Assembly (NCBI GenBank): GCA_024709485.1
Contig: JANJWO010000007.1
Location: 1 to 64,000 of the forward strand
Direction: 5' to 3'
Source of the DNA: Hydrogenophilaceae bacterium
GTDB lineage: Bacteria; Pseudomonadota; Gammaproteobacteria; Burkholderiales; Thiobacillaceae
DNA: 64,000 bases
Shown one piece after another: positions 28,856 to 38,357 of this stretch. Every line of letters starts with the position of its first letter. Position 1 is the first letter of the stretch. The notes under the pieces are model-generated. The model worked only from the letters and a program-made list of their open reading frames with translations. It was not told the DNA's origin and made no database searches. A program made the position numbers and the translations under genes.

Positions 28856-29419
28856 TTATCCCGGAGTCGCTTTTTCGCGACGCGCCTTGTTGCCCCAGAT
28901 CCAGATGTACTGCATGCCCGATGCCACGGTGGTGGCGAACACCAGCCAGAACATCGGATACACCCAGGCTTCGCCCGGGACGATGGCCGCCTGATGCCCG
29001 AGCGCCAGCGCGAGCATGGCGAATTCCGCAAAAGTGTTGACCTTGCCGAGCAGCGTAGGCTGGATCTCCAGGTGCCCCGCCATGCCGCGATAGGCCAGCG
29101 CTCCGATCACGATCACCGCATCGCGGATGACGATGGCAAGCGCCACCCACACCGGCACCAGTTCGAAGCTCAACAACACCACCAGCACCGACAGGCTCAG
29201 CGCCTTGTCGGTGACGGTATCGAGCGCGGCGCCGATGGCCGTGGCCTGCTTGAGCCTGCGCGCGAGAAAGCCGTCCAGCCCGTCGGTCAGCGCGGCGGCG
29301 AGGAACACCCAGGTCGCGATCGCCCACTGGCCCTCCAGCATGAACCAGATCGTGGCCGGCACGCCCATGAGGCGGATGCCGGTGATGGCATTGGGCAGAT
29401 TGAAGGCTTTTTCCTGCAT
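28856..29419 (-). CDS. CDP-alcohol phosphatidyltransferase
   Basis: 187 residues from the ATG at 29419. The family motif DGLDGFLARR with the spaced G and two aspartates (G...D...D at IGAALDTVTDK) is the active site of CDP-alcohol phosphatidyltransferases. Several membrane segments follow. It joins a CDP-activated lipid to an alcohol in the inner membrane. The length and sequence resemble phosphatidylglycerophosphate synthase (PgsA), but a cardiolipin synthase-type or PIP-synthase-type role cannot be excluded. hrpA lies upstream on the same strand, separated by a style A repeat. Confidence 0.85.
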   Translation of the reverse strand: MQEKAFNLPNAITGIRLMGVPATIWFMLEGQWAIATWVFLAAALTDGLDGFLARRLKQATAIGAALDTVTDKALSLSVLVVLLSFELVPVWVALAIVIRDAVIVIGALAYRGMAGHLEIQPTLLGKVNTFAEFAMLALALGHQAAIVPGEAWVYPMFWLVFATTVASGMQYIWIWGNKARREKATPG

Positions 29420-29447
29420 GTGCGCGTCAACCCCTAAAACCTCATTG

Positions 29448-29592
29448 AACCACGGAGAACAACGAATCAAAACACAAAAAGCGTTTCACCGCAGAGGACG
29501 CAGGGTGTTGATTTCATTCCTCTGCGAATGCCGCGAACGCCGCGGTGGATTCTGTTTTTTGACTTGTTTTTGGTTTCCCCGTGTCCCCGTGG
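29448..29592. repeat. Style A intergenic palindrome (copy 1)
   Basis: The outer arms are AACCACGGAGAACAACG (left) and GGTTTCCCCGTGTCCCCGTGG (right). A second inner pair is CACCGCAGAGG (29487-29497) with its partner near CCTCTGCG...CGCGGTGG. It sits between hrpA and the phosphatidyltransferase gene. Confidence 0.7.
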
Positions 29593-29602
29593 CCGATCAC
29601 TT

Positions 29603-32600
29603 TCAAGCCTGGACGCTCTCCCAGAGTTTTTCCAGGCGCTTGGCCGAAACCGGATAGGGGGTCTTCAGTTCCTGCGCGAACAGCGACACGCGCAGCTCCT
29701 CCAGGTGCCAGCGGAACTCGGCGAGCTGCGGATCGTGGATGCCGGCCTTGCGGTGTCTGGCCAGGCGCTCCTGATAGCGCGCCTCCAGGCCCTGGATGAT
29801 GGCGGTGTGGCGCGCGTCGCGCTCGCCGGCGCTGGGCAGCTTGTCGAAGCGGCGCAGGATGGCGCGCAAATAGCGCGGCAGGTGCTGCCAATGCTCCCAG
29901 GGCGTGGCGCCGACGAAGCCGGGATGGACGAGGCGGGCGAGATGCGCCTGCTCGTCCTTCAGCGCATGGGCGAAGGGCGATTTCTGCGCGAGTCGCGCCT
30001 GCACCTGCTGATAGAGGTCCAGACATTCCTCCACTGATTTCAGCAGCGCCTGTGTCACCGGCGCGATGCGCGGCTTGGCACGCTCCTTCTGCTTGTCGAA
30101 TTCCTTCTGCTTTCGCGGCAGTTCATCGTCGCCGAGGCAGGCACGCGCGGCGATGGTGTCGAGCAATTCGGCGAAAAAGCCGTCGGCATGGCCGAAGCCG
30201 CGGTATTTCAGGGCCAGCGCGGTCTGCCTGGCAAGATCCTTCTCCAACTGCCTGAACTGGGCCGACAGCGCAAGCCGCACGAGGCGCACCACGCCCTTGC
30301 GCGTTTCGACCCCGGCGTTTTCCGGCGTGTCCATGAGCTTCATGGCCACGCTGTCGCCGCAATCGACCAGCGCCGGATAGCCGGTGAGCTTCTGCCCGCC
30401 GCGGCTGAACTTGACGCTGGCCAGCAGGTCGCCGAAGTCCCAGGCGGTGATGCCTTCGCGCTCGTGCTCGCTGCCAGCCTCGCTCTTGCCGTAGGCGAGG
30501 CTGGCGGTCTCGCCGAGCTGTTTTCTCAGCGCCGCGAGGTCGCGGCCCATGGCAAGCTCCTGGCCGCCGTCGTCCAGCACGCGCAGGTTGAGCTTGAGGT
30601 GGGCATCGATGTCGGCCTCGCGCACATCGGTCTTCCTGCCGGTGCGCTTTTCCACCCAGGCCGCCACCGTCTGCGCCAGCGCCGCCGCGCCCGGTTTGGC
30701 CTCGCCCAGGAACGTCGTCACGGTCTGCGCCAGCGGGATCAAGGCATTGCGGATGTCCTTGGGCAGCGCCTTGAACAGCGCATTGACGCGCTCGCGCAAC
30801 AGGCCGGGAATGGCCCAGTCGAGCTGCGCCTCGCTCACGCGGTTCAGCAAGTACAAGGGCAGCGACAGCGTGGCGCCGTCGAGCGGGTGGCCCGGCTCGA
30901 AGCGATACTTGACCGCGCATGCCACGCCGTCGACCTGGAGAGTTTCCGGATACAGGCCCTGCGACAGGTCCAGCCCCTCGGCGACGATGTCTTCGCGCGC
31001 GAGCTTGAGCGTGTCGGGATCGATGGTTTTCAGCCACTTCTCGAAGGCCGGGCCGTTGTGCAGGCCAGGCGGAATGCGCGCATCGAAGAACTTGTAGATG
31101 CGCTCTTCGTCCAGCCACACCCCGGCCTTGCGCGCCTTGTGCTCGAGTTCCTCGATGTGCTTCACCAGTTCGCGGTTGTGCTGGAACCATTGGGCTTGCG
31201 TGTCGTACTCGCCCGCCACCAGCGCGCCGCGGATGAAGAGCTCGCGCGCAAGTTCCGGCTCGAGCGGGCCGTAGTGCACGCGGCGGCGCGAGGCCAGCGT
31301 CACGCCGTAGAGCGTCACCCGCTCGTAGGCGGTGACGCGCGCCGACTTGCGATCCCAGTGCGGTTCGGAATAGCTGCGCTCCAACACATGCTGCGCGGCG
31401 GCCTCGATCCATTCCGGCCGCACTTCCGCCGCCATGCGCCCCATGAGCCTTCCAACATCCGTCAACTCGGCCGCCACCACCCACTTGGGGCCCTTCTTCG
31501 CCAGCACCGAGGCGGGGTGCAGGGAGAAGCGCAGGCCGCGCGCGCCCTGGTAGTTGCCCTCGCCCGGCTTCCGCGCCTTGACGTCGTCGGACTTGAAGCC
31601 GATATTGCCCAAGAGACCGGCCAGCAGCGACTGATGCAGGGCGTCGTAGCCGGCAGGTTTCTCGTTCAGGCGCAGGCCCATTTCCGCCGCCTGGGCGGCG
31701 AGTTGGCCGTGCACGTCGCGCCACTCGCGCATGCGCCGCGGCGAGAGGAAATGCTCGGCGAGCTGATTCTGCAACAGCCGGTTGGATTTCTTGTGCTTGA
31801 TGGCCTCGTCGAACCAGTGCCACAGCTTCACCACCGACACGAAGTCCGAGCGCTCGTCGGCGAACAGCTTGTGCTTCTCGTCCGCGCTGCCGGCGCGGTC
31901 CTGCGGCCGCTCGCGCGGGTCCTGCACCGACAGGAAGCTGGCGATGGCGAGCATTTCCGCGAGGCAGCCGCTGCGCTCGGCGGCCAGGATCATGCGCGCC
32001 ATGCGCGGGTCGAGCGGCAGCTTCGCCACGCGCTCGCCGATTTTGGTCAGATTGTTCTGCGCGTCGAGCGCGTTCAATTCGTGCAGCAGCCGATAGCCGT
32101 CGGCGATGAAGCGGGACTGCGGCGGGTCGATGAAGGGAAAGCCCTCGACGTTGCCCAGGCCCAGCGACTTCATGCGCAAGATCACGCCGGCGAGCGAAGA
32201 ACGCAAAAGCTCCGGGTCGGTGAAGCGCGGGCGATTGTTGAAGTCGTCCTCGCCGTAGAGGCGGATGCAGATGCCGTCCATCACCCGGCCGCAGCGGCCG
32301 GCGCGCTGGTTGGCGGAGGCCTGGGAAATCTTTTCGATCAACAACTGCTCGACCTTGTTGCGCGCGGAATAGCGCTTGACCCGCGCCTGGCCGGTATCGA
32401 TGACATAGCGGATGCCGGGCACGGTGAGCGAGGTCTCCGCCACGTTGGTGGCGAGCACGATGCGGCGCGCATTGCCGGGCTTGAAGATGCGGTCCTGCTC
32501 CTCCACCGAGAGGCGCGCGAACAGCGGCAAAATCTCGGTGTGCGGCGGATGATGCTTTCTCAGCGCCTCGGCGGTGTCACGAATCTCGCGCTCGCCGGGC

Positions 32601-33340
32601 AGGAAAATCAGGGTGTCGCCCCAGCCCTCGCGCGCCAGTTCGTCGGTGGCGTCGAGGATGGCCTGGGTGAGATCGGCCTCCTCTTTTTCCCGGGCTTTTT
32701 TAATGCCCCTCTCCCCTTGCGGCGCAGGGGCGAGGGGCAAGTCCTCATCGCCCAGCGGCCGGTAGCGGATCTCCACCGGATAGGTGCGGCCGGAGACCTC
32801 GATCACCGGCGCGTTGCCGAAATGCGCGGAGAATTTCTCGGCGTCGATGGTGGCGGAGGTGATGACGACTTTCAGCTCCGGCCGCAGTTCCACCAGCGTG
32901 CGCAGATAGCCGAGCAGGAAATCGATGTTGAGCGAGCGCTCGTGCGCCTCGTCGACCACGATGCAGGAATATGCCGACAGCAGGGGATCGCCCTGGCTCT
33001 CCGCCAGCAGGATGCCGTCGGTCATGAACTTGATGCGGGTGTCGCGCCTGGATTTATCGGTAAACCGCACCTTGTAGCCGACCAGGCCGCCGAACTCGCT
33101 TTTCAGCTCCTCGGCCACGCGGCTCGCCACCGAGCGCGCGGCGATGCGGCGCGGCTGGGTGCAGCCGATCAGCCCCGCCTCCGCCAGCCCCGCCTCCAGG
33201 CACATCTTGGGAATCTGCGTGGTTTTTCCAGAACCGGTCTCGCCGCACAGGATCAGCACGGGATTGGCCTTCAGCGCGGCGAGGATGTCGTCCCGCCGCT
33301 GCGCTACCGGCAGATCGGGGTATTCAATAGCTTGAGTCAT
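29603..33340 (-). CDS. hrpA: ATP-dependent RNA helicase HrpA
   Basis: 1245 residues, matching the long DEAH-box HrpA of proteobacteria. The N-terminal helicase core has Walker A GETGSGKTTQ (about 33-42), DEAH in VVDEAHERS (about 131), and SAT motif III (ITSATID). Helicase C follows with NVAETSLTVPGI and QRAGRCGR. The HA2 winged-helix and OB-fold regions come next, and a long C-terminal domain (DUF3418 type, about 700-1240). HrpA acts in mRNA processing and on stalled ribosomes. Upstream on the strand is a CbiM-like gene; downstream is a style A repeat. Confidence 0.97.
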   Translation of the reverse strand: MTQAIEYPDLPVAQRRDDILAALKANPVLILCGETGSGKTTQIPKMCLEAGLAEAGLIGCTQPRRIAARSVASRVAEELKSEFGGLVGYKVRFTDKSRRDTRIKFMTDGILLAESQGDPLLSAYSCIVVDEAHERSLNIDFLLGYLRTLVELRPELKVVITSATIDAEKFSAHFGNAPVIEVSGRTYPVEIRYRPLGDEDLPLAPAPQGERGIKKAREKEEADLTQAILDATDELAREGWGDTLIFLPGEREIRDTAEALRKHHPPHTEILPLFARLSVEEQDRIFKPGNARRIVLATNVAETSLTVPGIRYVIDTGQARVKRYSARNKVEQLLIEKISQASANQRAGRCGRVMDGICIRLYGEDDFNNRPRFTDPELLRSSLAGVILRMKSLGLGNVEGFPFIDPPQSRFIADGYRLLHELNALDAQNNLTKIGERVAKLPLDPRMARMILAAERSGCLAEMLAIASFLSVQDPRERPQDRAGSADEKHKLFADERSDFVSVVKLWHWFDEAIKHKKSNRLLQNQLAEHFLSPRRMREWRDVHGQLAAQAAEMGLRLNEKPAGYDALHQSLLAGLLGNIGFKSDDVKARKPGEGNYQGARGLRFSLHPASVLAKKGPKWVVAAELTDVGRLMGRMAAEVRPEWIEAAAQHVLERSYSEPHWDRKSARVTAYERVTLYGVTLASRRRVHYGPLEPELARELFIRGALVAGEYDTQAQWFQHNRELVKHIEELEHKARKAGVWLDEERIYKFFDARIPPGLHNGPAFEKWLKTIDPDTLKLAREDIVAEGLDLSQGLYPETLQVDGVACAVKYRFEPGHPLDGATLSLPLYLLNRVSEAQLDWAIPGLLRERVNALFKALPKDIRNALIPLAQTVTTFLGEAKPGAAALAQTVAAWVEKRTGRKTDVREADIDAHLKLNLRVLDDGGQELAMGRDLAALRKQLGETASLAYGKSEAGSEHEREGITAWDFGDLLASVKFSRGGQKLTGYPALVDCGDSVAMKLMDTPENAGVETRKGVVRLVRLALSAQFRQLEKDLARQTALALKYRGFGHADGFFAELLDTIAARACLGDDELPRKQKEFDKQKERAKPRIAPVTQALLKSVEECLDLYQQVQARLAQKSPFAHALKDEQAHLARLVHPGFVGATPWEHWQHLPRYLRAILRRFDKLPSAGERDARHTAIIQGLEARYQERLARHRKAGIHDPQLAEFRWHLEELRVSLFAQELKTPYPVSAKRLEKLWESVQA

Positions 33341-33368
33341 GCAAATTCCGTCGGTGGTGAAGCTTTAC

Positions 33369-33396
33369 GCCTCACGCCTCACCCCTCACGTCTCAC
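33369..33396. repeat. Heptad CTCAC repeat (style B, one arm)
   Basis: Four tandem seven-base units: GCCTCAC, GCCTCAC, CCCTCAC, GTCTCAC. Only the C-rich arm is seen; no clear partner arm. The stop codon of the gene ending at 33393 lies in the last unit. Confidence 0.75.
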
Positions 33397-34058
33397 TTGT
33401 TTTTGATGTAGCGCTCGTCATCGAAGGTCTCCAGCCACTGCGGCCGGTATACCGCCAAGAGGGTCGCCCCCATGCCGGTGGTGAGCGCCTCCGACCAGGC
33501 CAGCAGGATGAAGTAGACGCTGTAGTTTCCCAGCAGATAGGACAAGGGATAGGCCCCGGACAGCGCCAGCACCGCGGTCGAGGCCAGCGCGGCGGCGCCG
33601 ATGGCGAGCGCCGCGCCGAAGAAGCCGTTGGCCAGCACGTAGATGAAAAAATGATTGGGCAGCTTGCGGTCCACCAGGCGGTACAGCTGGTGCGTCACCG
33701 CGGCGGGCACGGCGCAAAACAGCAGCGACTCCAGGCCCAGCCCGGCCAGGCTGCCCTTGCCGGTCAACGCCGCGGCCAGCGCCGCCAGGCTCGCCGCCAG
33801 CCAGCCGCGCCAGAAGCCGAACATGAGCGTGGCGAGGCTCGCGCCCAGCATGTGAAACGACAGCCCCGGCTTCACCCCGGTGCGGATCTGCCACAGCACC
33901 ATCAGCCCGACCGCCACGCCCAGGAACAGGTTGAGGCGCGCCGCGTCCTTGAGCCGCGCGAGGTCGCCCGAGCGCCAGGCGAACCACAGCAGGATGGCCA
34001 CGCCCGCCCAGCCCAGCGCATGCCAGTTGTCGGCAAAAACCGAGATTCCCTTGTCCAT
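33393..34058 (-). CDS. CbiM-like energy-coupling membrane protein
   Basis: 221 residues with about six membrane segments. The family is recognised by FHMLGASLATLMFGFWRGWLA near the middle, in which the histidine and downstream glycines match the CbiM/NikM-like permeases, and by the hydrophobic C-terminal half. These proteins form the specificity component of cobalt/nickel transporters; here no CbiQ or CbiO neighbour is visible, so a solo or unrelated function is possible. The start is the ATG at 34058. Confidence 0.75.
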   Translation of the reverse strand: MDKGISVFADNWHALGWAGVAILLWFAWRSGDLARLKDAARLNLFLGVAVGLMVLWQIRTGVKPGLSFHMLGASLATLMFGFWRGWLAASLAALAAALTGKGSLAGLGLESLLFCAVPAAVTHQLYRLVDRKLPNHFFIYVLANGFFGAALAIGAAALASTAVLALSGAYPLSYLLGNYSVYFILLAWSEALTTGMGATLLAVYRPQWLETFDDERYIKNK

Positions 34059-34078
34059 GGCGATATTCTAACTGCGGC

Positions 34079-34084
34079 TATACT
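34079..34084 (+). promoter_or_regulatory. TATACT box ahead of the HAD gene
   Basis: A -10-like hexamer 28 bases before the start codon at 34112, in the divergent junction. Confidence 0.35.
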
Positions 34085-34111
34085 TCCCGTTTTATTTGGC
34101 GGCAAAAGCAC

Positions 34112-34777
34112 ATGAAGTTAGCCCTGTTCGACCTCGACAACACCCTGCTCGCCGGCGATTCCGACTTCGAGTGGGCGCAGTTCCTCATCAGCAAGGGCGT
34201 GCTCGACCGCGAAGTGCACGAAGCGAAAAACCGCGAGTTCTACGAGCACTACAAGGCCGGCACCCTCGACATCCACGCCTTCCTCGACTTCCAGCTGAAG
34301 CCGCTGGGCCGCCATCCGCGCGAGCAGCTCGAAGCCTGGCATCGCGAATACCTCGCCACGCGCATCCTGCCCATGATCACCGCGAAGAGCCGCGCGCTGG
34401 TGCAGAAACACCGGCAGGAAGCCGACGCGGTCGCCATCATCACCGCCACCAACCGCTTCGTCACTGGGCCGATTGCCAGGGAATTCGGCGTCGAGCACCT
34501 GATCGCCACCGAGGTGGAGGAGATCGACGGCCAGTACACCGGGCGCGGCGCCGGCATCCCCTGCTTCAAGGAGCACAAGATCACCCGCCTGGAGATGTGG
34601 CTGTCCGAGCAGGGCCTGCTGTGGGAAGACGTCAGCGAAAGCTGGTTCTACAGCGATTCGCTGAACGACCTGCCGCTGCTGACCAGGGTCACGCACCCGG
34701 TCGCGGTGGACCCGGACGACACCCTGGAAGCGCATGCCAGGCTCAACGGCTGGCCGATCATCAGCCTGCGCAATTGA
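34112..34777 (+). CDS. HAD-IB family phosphatase (SerB-like)
   Basis: 221 residues. The HAD motif I is FDLDNTLLAGDSDFEW, motif II is the threonine in ITATNRF, motif III is the lysine in CFKEHK, and motif IV is YSDSLNDLPLL. The C1-cap pattern and length match the HAD-IB group near SerB and the histidinol-phosphate phosphatase relatives of betaproteobacteria. Substrate unresolved. It is divergent from the CbiM-like gene. Confidence 0.9.
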   Translation: MKLALFDLDNTLLAGDSDFEWAQFLISKGVLDREVHEAKNREFYEHYKAGTLDIHAFLDFQLKPLGRHPREQLEAWHREYLATRILPMITAKSRALVQKHRQEADAVAIITATNRFVTGPIAREFGVEHLIATEVEEIDGQYTGRGAGIPCFKEHKITRLEMWLSEQGLLWEDVSESWFYSDSLNDLPLLTRVTHPVAVDPDDTLEAHARLNGWPIISLRN

Positions 34778-34892
34778 GGTCGCAATCGATGCCGGGGCGC
34801 TCAAGGGAGGAACGGCAGGCCTGTTTCATTTGGTTTTCCCGCCCTTGCCTCACCCCGCCTGCCTGTGAATAAGGTTTTGGACAAAAGCCGGC

Positions 34893-34901
34893 TGATATAA
34901 T
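34893..34901 (+). promoter_or_regulatory. Extended -10 promoter of pcnB
   Basis: TGATATAAT, a TGnTATAAT extended -10, 29 bases before the pcnB start. It needs no -35 element. Confidence 0.6.
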
Positions 34902-34929
34902 TCGGGCTTCCTCGTCCTGACTTTTCTCA

Positions 34930-36300
34930 ATGATCCGTCGTTTCATCCAGCGCGTACTAGGCACCTCCGGCAAGCCCGAGACGGGCAGACCCGCCCGCGG
35001 CCCGCTGATCCTGGCGCGCGGCAAGCACGGCATCAGGCGCGACGACATCGACGCCTGCGCGCTCAGGACCTGCGAAACGCTGGCGGACGCGGGCTTCAAG
35101 GCCTTCGTCGTCGGCGGCGCGGTGCGCGACCTGCTGCTGGAGCAGAAACCCAAGGATTTCGACATCGCCACCGACGCCACCCCCGAGGAGGTGCGCCGGC
35201 TGTTCCGGCGCTCGCGCATCATCGGCCGCCGCTTCCGCATCGTCCACGTCATGTGCGGCCGCGACACCGTCGAAGTCACCACCTTCCGCGCCGCCGGCAG
35301 CCTCGGCGGCGACGAGGAGGACGAGCGCCCCACCGACGAGTCCGGCCGCATCCTCGAAGACAACGTCTTCGGCAGCCAGGCCGAGGACGCCGCGCGCCGC
35401 GATTTCACCGTCAACGCGCTGTATTACGACCCGCTGCGCGAAGAGGTTCACGACTATTTCAACGGCGTCGCGGACTGCCGCAGGAAAACCCTGCGCATGA
35501 TCGGCGACCCGGCCACACGATACCGCGAGGATCCGGTGCGCATGCTGCGCGCCGCGCGTCTCGCCGCCAAGCTGGATTTCCGCATCGACTCCGCCACGCG
35601 CAAGCCGGTGGCGGAACTGGCCGGCCTGCTCGACAACGTGCCGCGCGCACGCATCTTCGACGAGGCGGTGAAGCTGCTGATGTCCGGCCACGCCCTGCGC
35701 GGCGTGCACCAGCTGCGCGCCGAGGGCCTGCACCACGGCATGCTGCCGCTTTTGGACACCATCCTCGACGATGACCAGGGCAGGCGCTTCATCGAAGCCG
35801 GCCTGAAAAACACCGACGAACGCATCCACCAGGACAAGCCCGCCTCGCCCGGCTTTTTGTTCGCCTGCCTGTTGTGGCCGCAGGTGCGGCGCCGCTGGGA
35901 CGCGATCCAGGCCGGCGGCGAGCGCCCCATCCCCGCGCTGTTCCTCGCCATGGACGAAGTGCTGGAGGCGCAGCGCGAGCTGCTGGCGATCCCGCGCCGC
36001 TTCGACGGCATGATCAAGGAAATCTGGGCGCTGCAGCCGCGCTTCGAGCAGCGAGCGGGCAGCCGCCCCTTCCGCCTGCTGGAACATCCGCGCTTCCGCG
36101 CCGGCTACGATTTCCTGCTGATCCGCGCGGAAAGCGGCGAGGTGCCCCAGGAACTCGGCGACTGGTGGACCGCCTTCCAGGACGCCGACGACGCCACGCG
36201 CAAATCCATGCTGGTCGCGGACACCGAAGCCAAGCCCAAGCGCAAGCGCCGGCGCAAGCCCAAGGCCGCGGCGGCGGCCGCCGAAACGCCAAGCCCATGA
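34930..36300 (+). CDS. pcnB: Poly(A) polymerase I (polynucleotide adenylyltransferase)
   Basis: 456 residues. The nucleotidyltransferase head has GGAVRDLLL and KDFDIATDA with the two catalytic aspartates, and the RRDFTVNALYYD block. The tRNA-nucleotidyltransferase-like helical body follows, with the arginine-rich AARLAAKLDFRID. A lysine/arginine-rich tail (KPKRKRRRKPK) supports RNA binding and is typical of PcnB rather than CCA-adding enzymes. It adds 3' poly(A) tails to RNAs. The stop overlaps the folK start by four bases (ATGA). Confidence 0.95.
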   Translation: MIRRFIQRVLGTSGKPETGRPARGPLILARGKHGIRRDDIDACALRTCETLADAGFKAFVVGGAVRDLLLEQKPKDFDIATDATPEEVRRLFRRSRIIGRRFRIVHVMCGRDTVEVTTFRAAGSLGGDEEDERPTDESGRILEDNVFGSQAEDAARRDFTVNALYYDPLREEVHDYFNGVADCRRKTLRMIGDPATRYREDPVRMLRAARLAAKLDFRIDSATRKPVAELAGLLDNVPRARIFDEAVKLLMSGHALRGVHQLRAEGLHHGMLPLLDTILDDDQGRRFIEAGLKNTDERIHQDKPASPGFLFACLLWPQVRRRWDAIQAGGERPIPALFLAMDEVLEAQRELLAIPRRFDGMIKEIWALQPRFEQRAGSRPFRLLEHPRFRAGYDFLLIRAESGEVPQELGDWWTAFQDADDATRKSMLVADTEAKPKRKRRRKPKAAAAAAETPSP

Positions 36301-36809
36301 TGGTCACCGCCTACATCGGTCTTGGCGCCAATCTCGACGATCCGGCCGCGCAGGTGGAACGGGCCATGGACGAACTCGCGCGCCTGCCGCAGAGCCGCTG
36401 GCTCGGGGGTTCATCGCTGTATGCCTCGGCGCCGGTGGGCTACGCCGAGCAGCCCGATTTCATCAACGCCGTGGCCGCGCTGGAGACCCGGCTGTCGCCG
36501 CGCGCGCTGCTCGAAGCCATGCTCGGCATCGAGCAGCATCACGGCCGCAACCGCACCTTCCGCAACGCCCCGCGCACGCTCGACCTCGACCTGCTGCTGT
36601 ACGGCGCCGCGCATTTCCACGAGGAAAACCTCACCCTGCCGCATCCGCGCATGCACGAGCGCGCCTTCGTGCTGCTGCCGCTGCTGGAACTCGCGCCCGA
36701 GCTCGTCATTCCCGGCCACGACCGCGCCGCACCGCTGCTCGCGCGGTGCAGCGACCAATCGGTGCGCCGTTACCAGCCGCCGCTGAAAGTGGCGACCGGA
36801 GCCGTCTGA
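36297..36809 (+). CDS. folK: HPPK, 6-hydroxymethyl-7,8-dihydropterin pyrophosphokinase
   Basis: 170 residues from the ATG at 36297, with MMVTAYIGLGAN; ATG 36300 is the next codon and equally usable. The HPPK signature RTLDLDLLLYG and HGRNRTFRNAPRT, with the acidic pair that binds magnesium, are visible. It pyrophosphorylates 6-hydroxymethyl-dihydropterin in folate synthesis. Both boundaries overlap: ATGA with pcnB upstream, and TGATG with the kinase gene downstream, so translational coupling is likely. Confidence 0.95.
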   Translation: MMVTAYIGLGANLDDPAAQVERAMDELARLPQSRWLGGSSLYASAPVGYAEQPDFINAVAALETRLSPRALLEAMLGIEQHHGRNRTFRNAPRTLDLDLLLYGAAHFHEENLTLPHPRMHERAFVLLPLLELAPELVIPGHDRAAPLLARCSDQSVRRYQPPLKVATGAV

Positions 36810-37450
36810 TGCCGCGCCCGCGCTACCGCCACATCGTGGTGGAAGGCCCCATCGGCGTGGGCAAGACCAGCCTCGCGCGCCGGCTGGCCGAGCATCTGCA
36901 GGCCGAACTGCTGCTGGAAAACGCCGCCGACAACCCTTTCCTGCCGCGCTTCTATCAGGACCCGAAACGATACGCCCTGGCCACCCAGCTGCATTTCCTG
37001 TTCGACCGCGCGCGCCAGGTGAGCCAGCTCGCCCAGGGCGACCTGTTCCGCCACAGCATCGTCGCCGACTTCCTGCTCGACAAGGACCGCCTCTTCGCCC
37101 GCCTCAACCTCGACAGCGACGAGTACGCGCTGTATCGAAAAGTGTATGACGACCTCGCCCTGCAGTCGCCCGCGCCCGACCTGGTGATCTACCTGCAGGC
37201 GCCGCTCGACAAGCTGCGCGAGCGCGTCAAGCGCCGCGGCATCGACTACGAGCAGGGCATGAGCAGCGACTACCTCGACCGCCTCGCCGCCACCTACAGC
37301 GAATTCTTCCACCACTACGACGCTGCCCCCGTGCTCATGGTCAACAGCGAGCACCTCAATTTCGTGAGCAGCGCCGATGACTTCGAGCTTTTGCTGGAGC
37401 GCATGGACAAGATGCGCGGCCCGCGCGAGTTCTTCTCGCGCGCTGCCTGA
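36809..37450 (+). CDS. Deoxynucleoside kinase family protein
   Basis: 213 residues. The P-loop is GPIGVGKTS (about 14-22), with the lid region [13 protein letters not shown] and the ENAADNPFL motif near 39-47. It belongs to the dGK/dAK-type deoxynucleoside kinase family found in betaproteobacteria next to folK and panB. It phosphorylates deoxynucleosides with ATP; which one cannot be told. It starts in the TGATG overlap with folK and is followed by a style A repeat before panB. Confidence 0.9.
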   Translation: MPRPRYRHIVVEGPIGVGKTSLARRLAEHLQAELLLENAADNPFLPRFYQDPKRYALATQLHFLFDRARQVSQLAQGDLFRHSIVADFLLDKDRLFARLNLDSDEYALYRKVYDDLALQSPAPDLVIYLQAPLDKLRERVKRRGIDYEQGMSSDYLDRLAATYSEFFHHYDAAPVLMVNSEHLNFVSSADDFELLLERMDKMRGPREFFSRAA

Positions 37451-37459
37451 ACTTCCTTT

Positions 37460-37541
37460 ACAAAGAGGACAGGAGGACAAGAGGGCTATAAAAAGAAGAC
37501 AGGCAGAGAGGCTTTCCTCCTGTCCTCTTGCCCTCCTTGTT
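37460..37541. repeat. Style A intergenic palindrome (copy 2)
   Basis: The left arm is ACAAAGAGGACAGGAGG (37460-37476) and continues to GAGGG; the right arm is CCTCCTGTCCTCTTGCCC. These pair imperfectly over about 25 bases. It lies between the kinase gene and panB on the plus strand. Confidence 0.8.
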
Positions 37542-37553
37542 AAGATTTTCCTT

Positions 37554-38357
37554 ATGAGTGAGCCACTGAAACCCGTCACCCTCTCCACCCTCAAGGCCAT
37601 GCGCGCGCGCGGCGAGAAGATCGCCGTGCTCACCGCCTACGACGCCAGCTTCGCGCGGCTGATGGACGAGGCCGGGATGGACGCCGTGCTGGTCGGCGAC
37701 TCCCTTGGCATGGTGGTGCAAGGCCATGCTTCGACGCTGCCGGTGAAGCTGTCGGAAATGTGCTACCACACCCGCTGCGTGGCGCGCGGCGTGAAACGCG
37801 CCTTCATCGTCGCCGACCTGCCCTTCGCCAGCTACCAGCAAAACCCGCAGCAGGCCTACGCCTCGGCCGCGCGGCTCATGGCCGCCGGCGCGCACATGGT
37901 CAAGCTCGAGGGCGGCGCGGTGATGGCGGAGACCATCGCCTTCCTCACCAGCCGCGGCATTCCGGTGTGCGCGCACCTGGGCCTGCTGCCGCAGTCGGTC
38001 AACCAGTTGGGCGGCTACCGCGTGCAGGGGCGCGAGGAGGCCGCAGCGAAACGCTTGATCGCGGACGCCCAGGCCCTCGAGACGGCAGGCGCCGGGCTGA
38101 TGGTGCTGGAGGCCATCCCCGCCGCGCTCGCCGGCGAACTCACGCGCAGCCTCGCCATTCCCACCATCGGCATCGGCGCCGGCGTCGACTGCGGCGGCCA
38201 GGTGCTGGTGATGTACGACATGCTCGGGCTCTACCCGCACGCGCCCAAGTTTTCGAAAAACTTCATGGACGGCGCGGGCAGCGTTCCCGCCGCGTTCAAT
38301 GCCTACGTGCAGGCGGTGAAAACCGGCGCCTTTCCGGCTGCCGAGCACAGTTTCTGA
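37554..38357 (+). CDS. panB: Ketopantoate hydroxymethyltransferase
   Basis: 267 residues. The family marks are [29 protein letters not shown] and the C-terminal KFSKNFMD. It transfers a hydroxymethyl group from methylene-tetrahydrofolate to 2-ketoisovalerate, the first step of pantothenate synthesis. Magnesium-binding aspartates are in VGDS and VADLPF. The stop overlaps the panC start (TGATG). Confidence 0.96.
   Translation: MSEPLKPVTLSTLKAMRARGEKIAVLTAYDASFARLMDEAGMDAVLVGDSLGMVVQGHASTLPVKLSEMCYHTRCVARGVKRAFIVADLPFASYQQNPQQAYASAARLMAAGAHMVKLEGGAVMAETIAFLTSRGIPVCAHLGLLPQSVNQLGGYRVQGREEAAAKRLIADAQALETAGAGLMVLEAIPAALAGELTRSLAIPTIGIGAGVDCGGQVLVMYDMLGLYPHAPKFSKNFMDGAGSVPAAFNAYVQAVKTGAFPAAEHSF

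Noticed and set aside
30188-33406. 1072-residue open frame on the plus strand opposite hrpA
   Set aside because: Antisense shadow of hrpA: no domain signature, composition dominated by arginine, glycine and leucine from GC bias.
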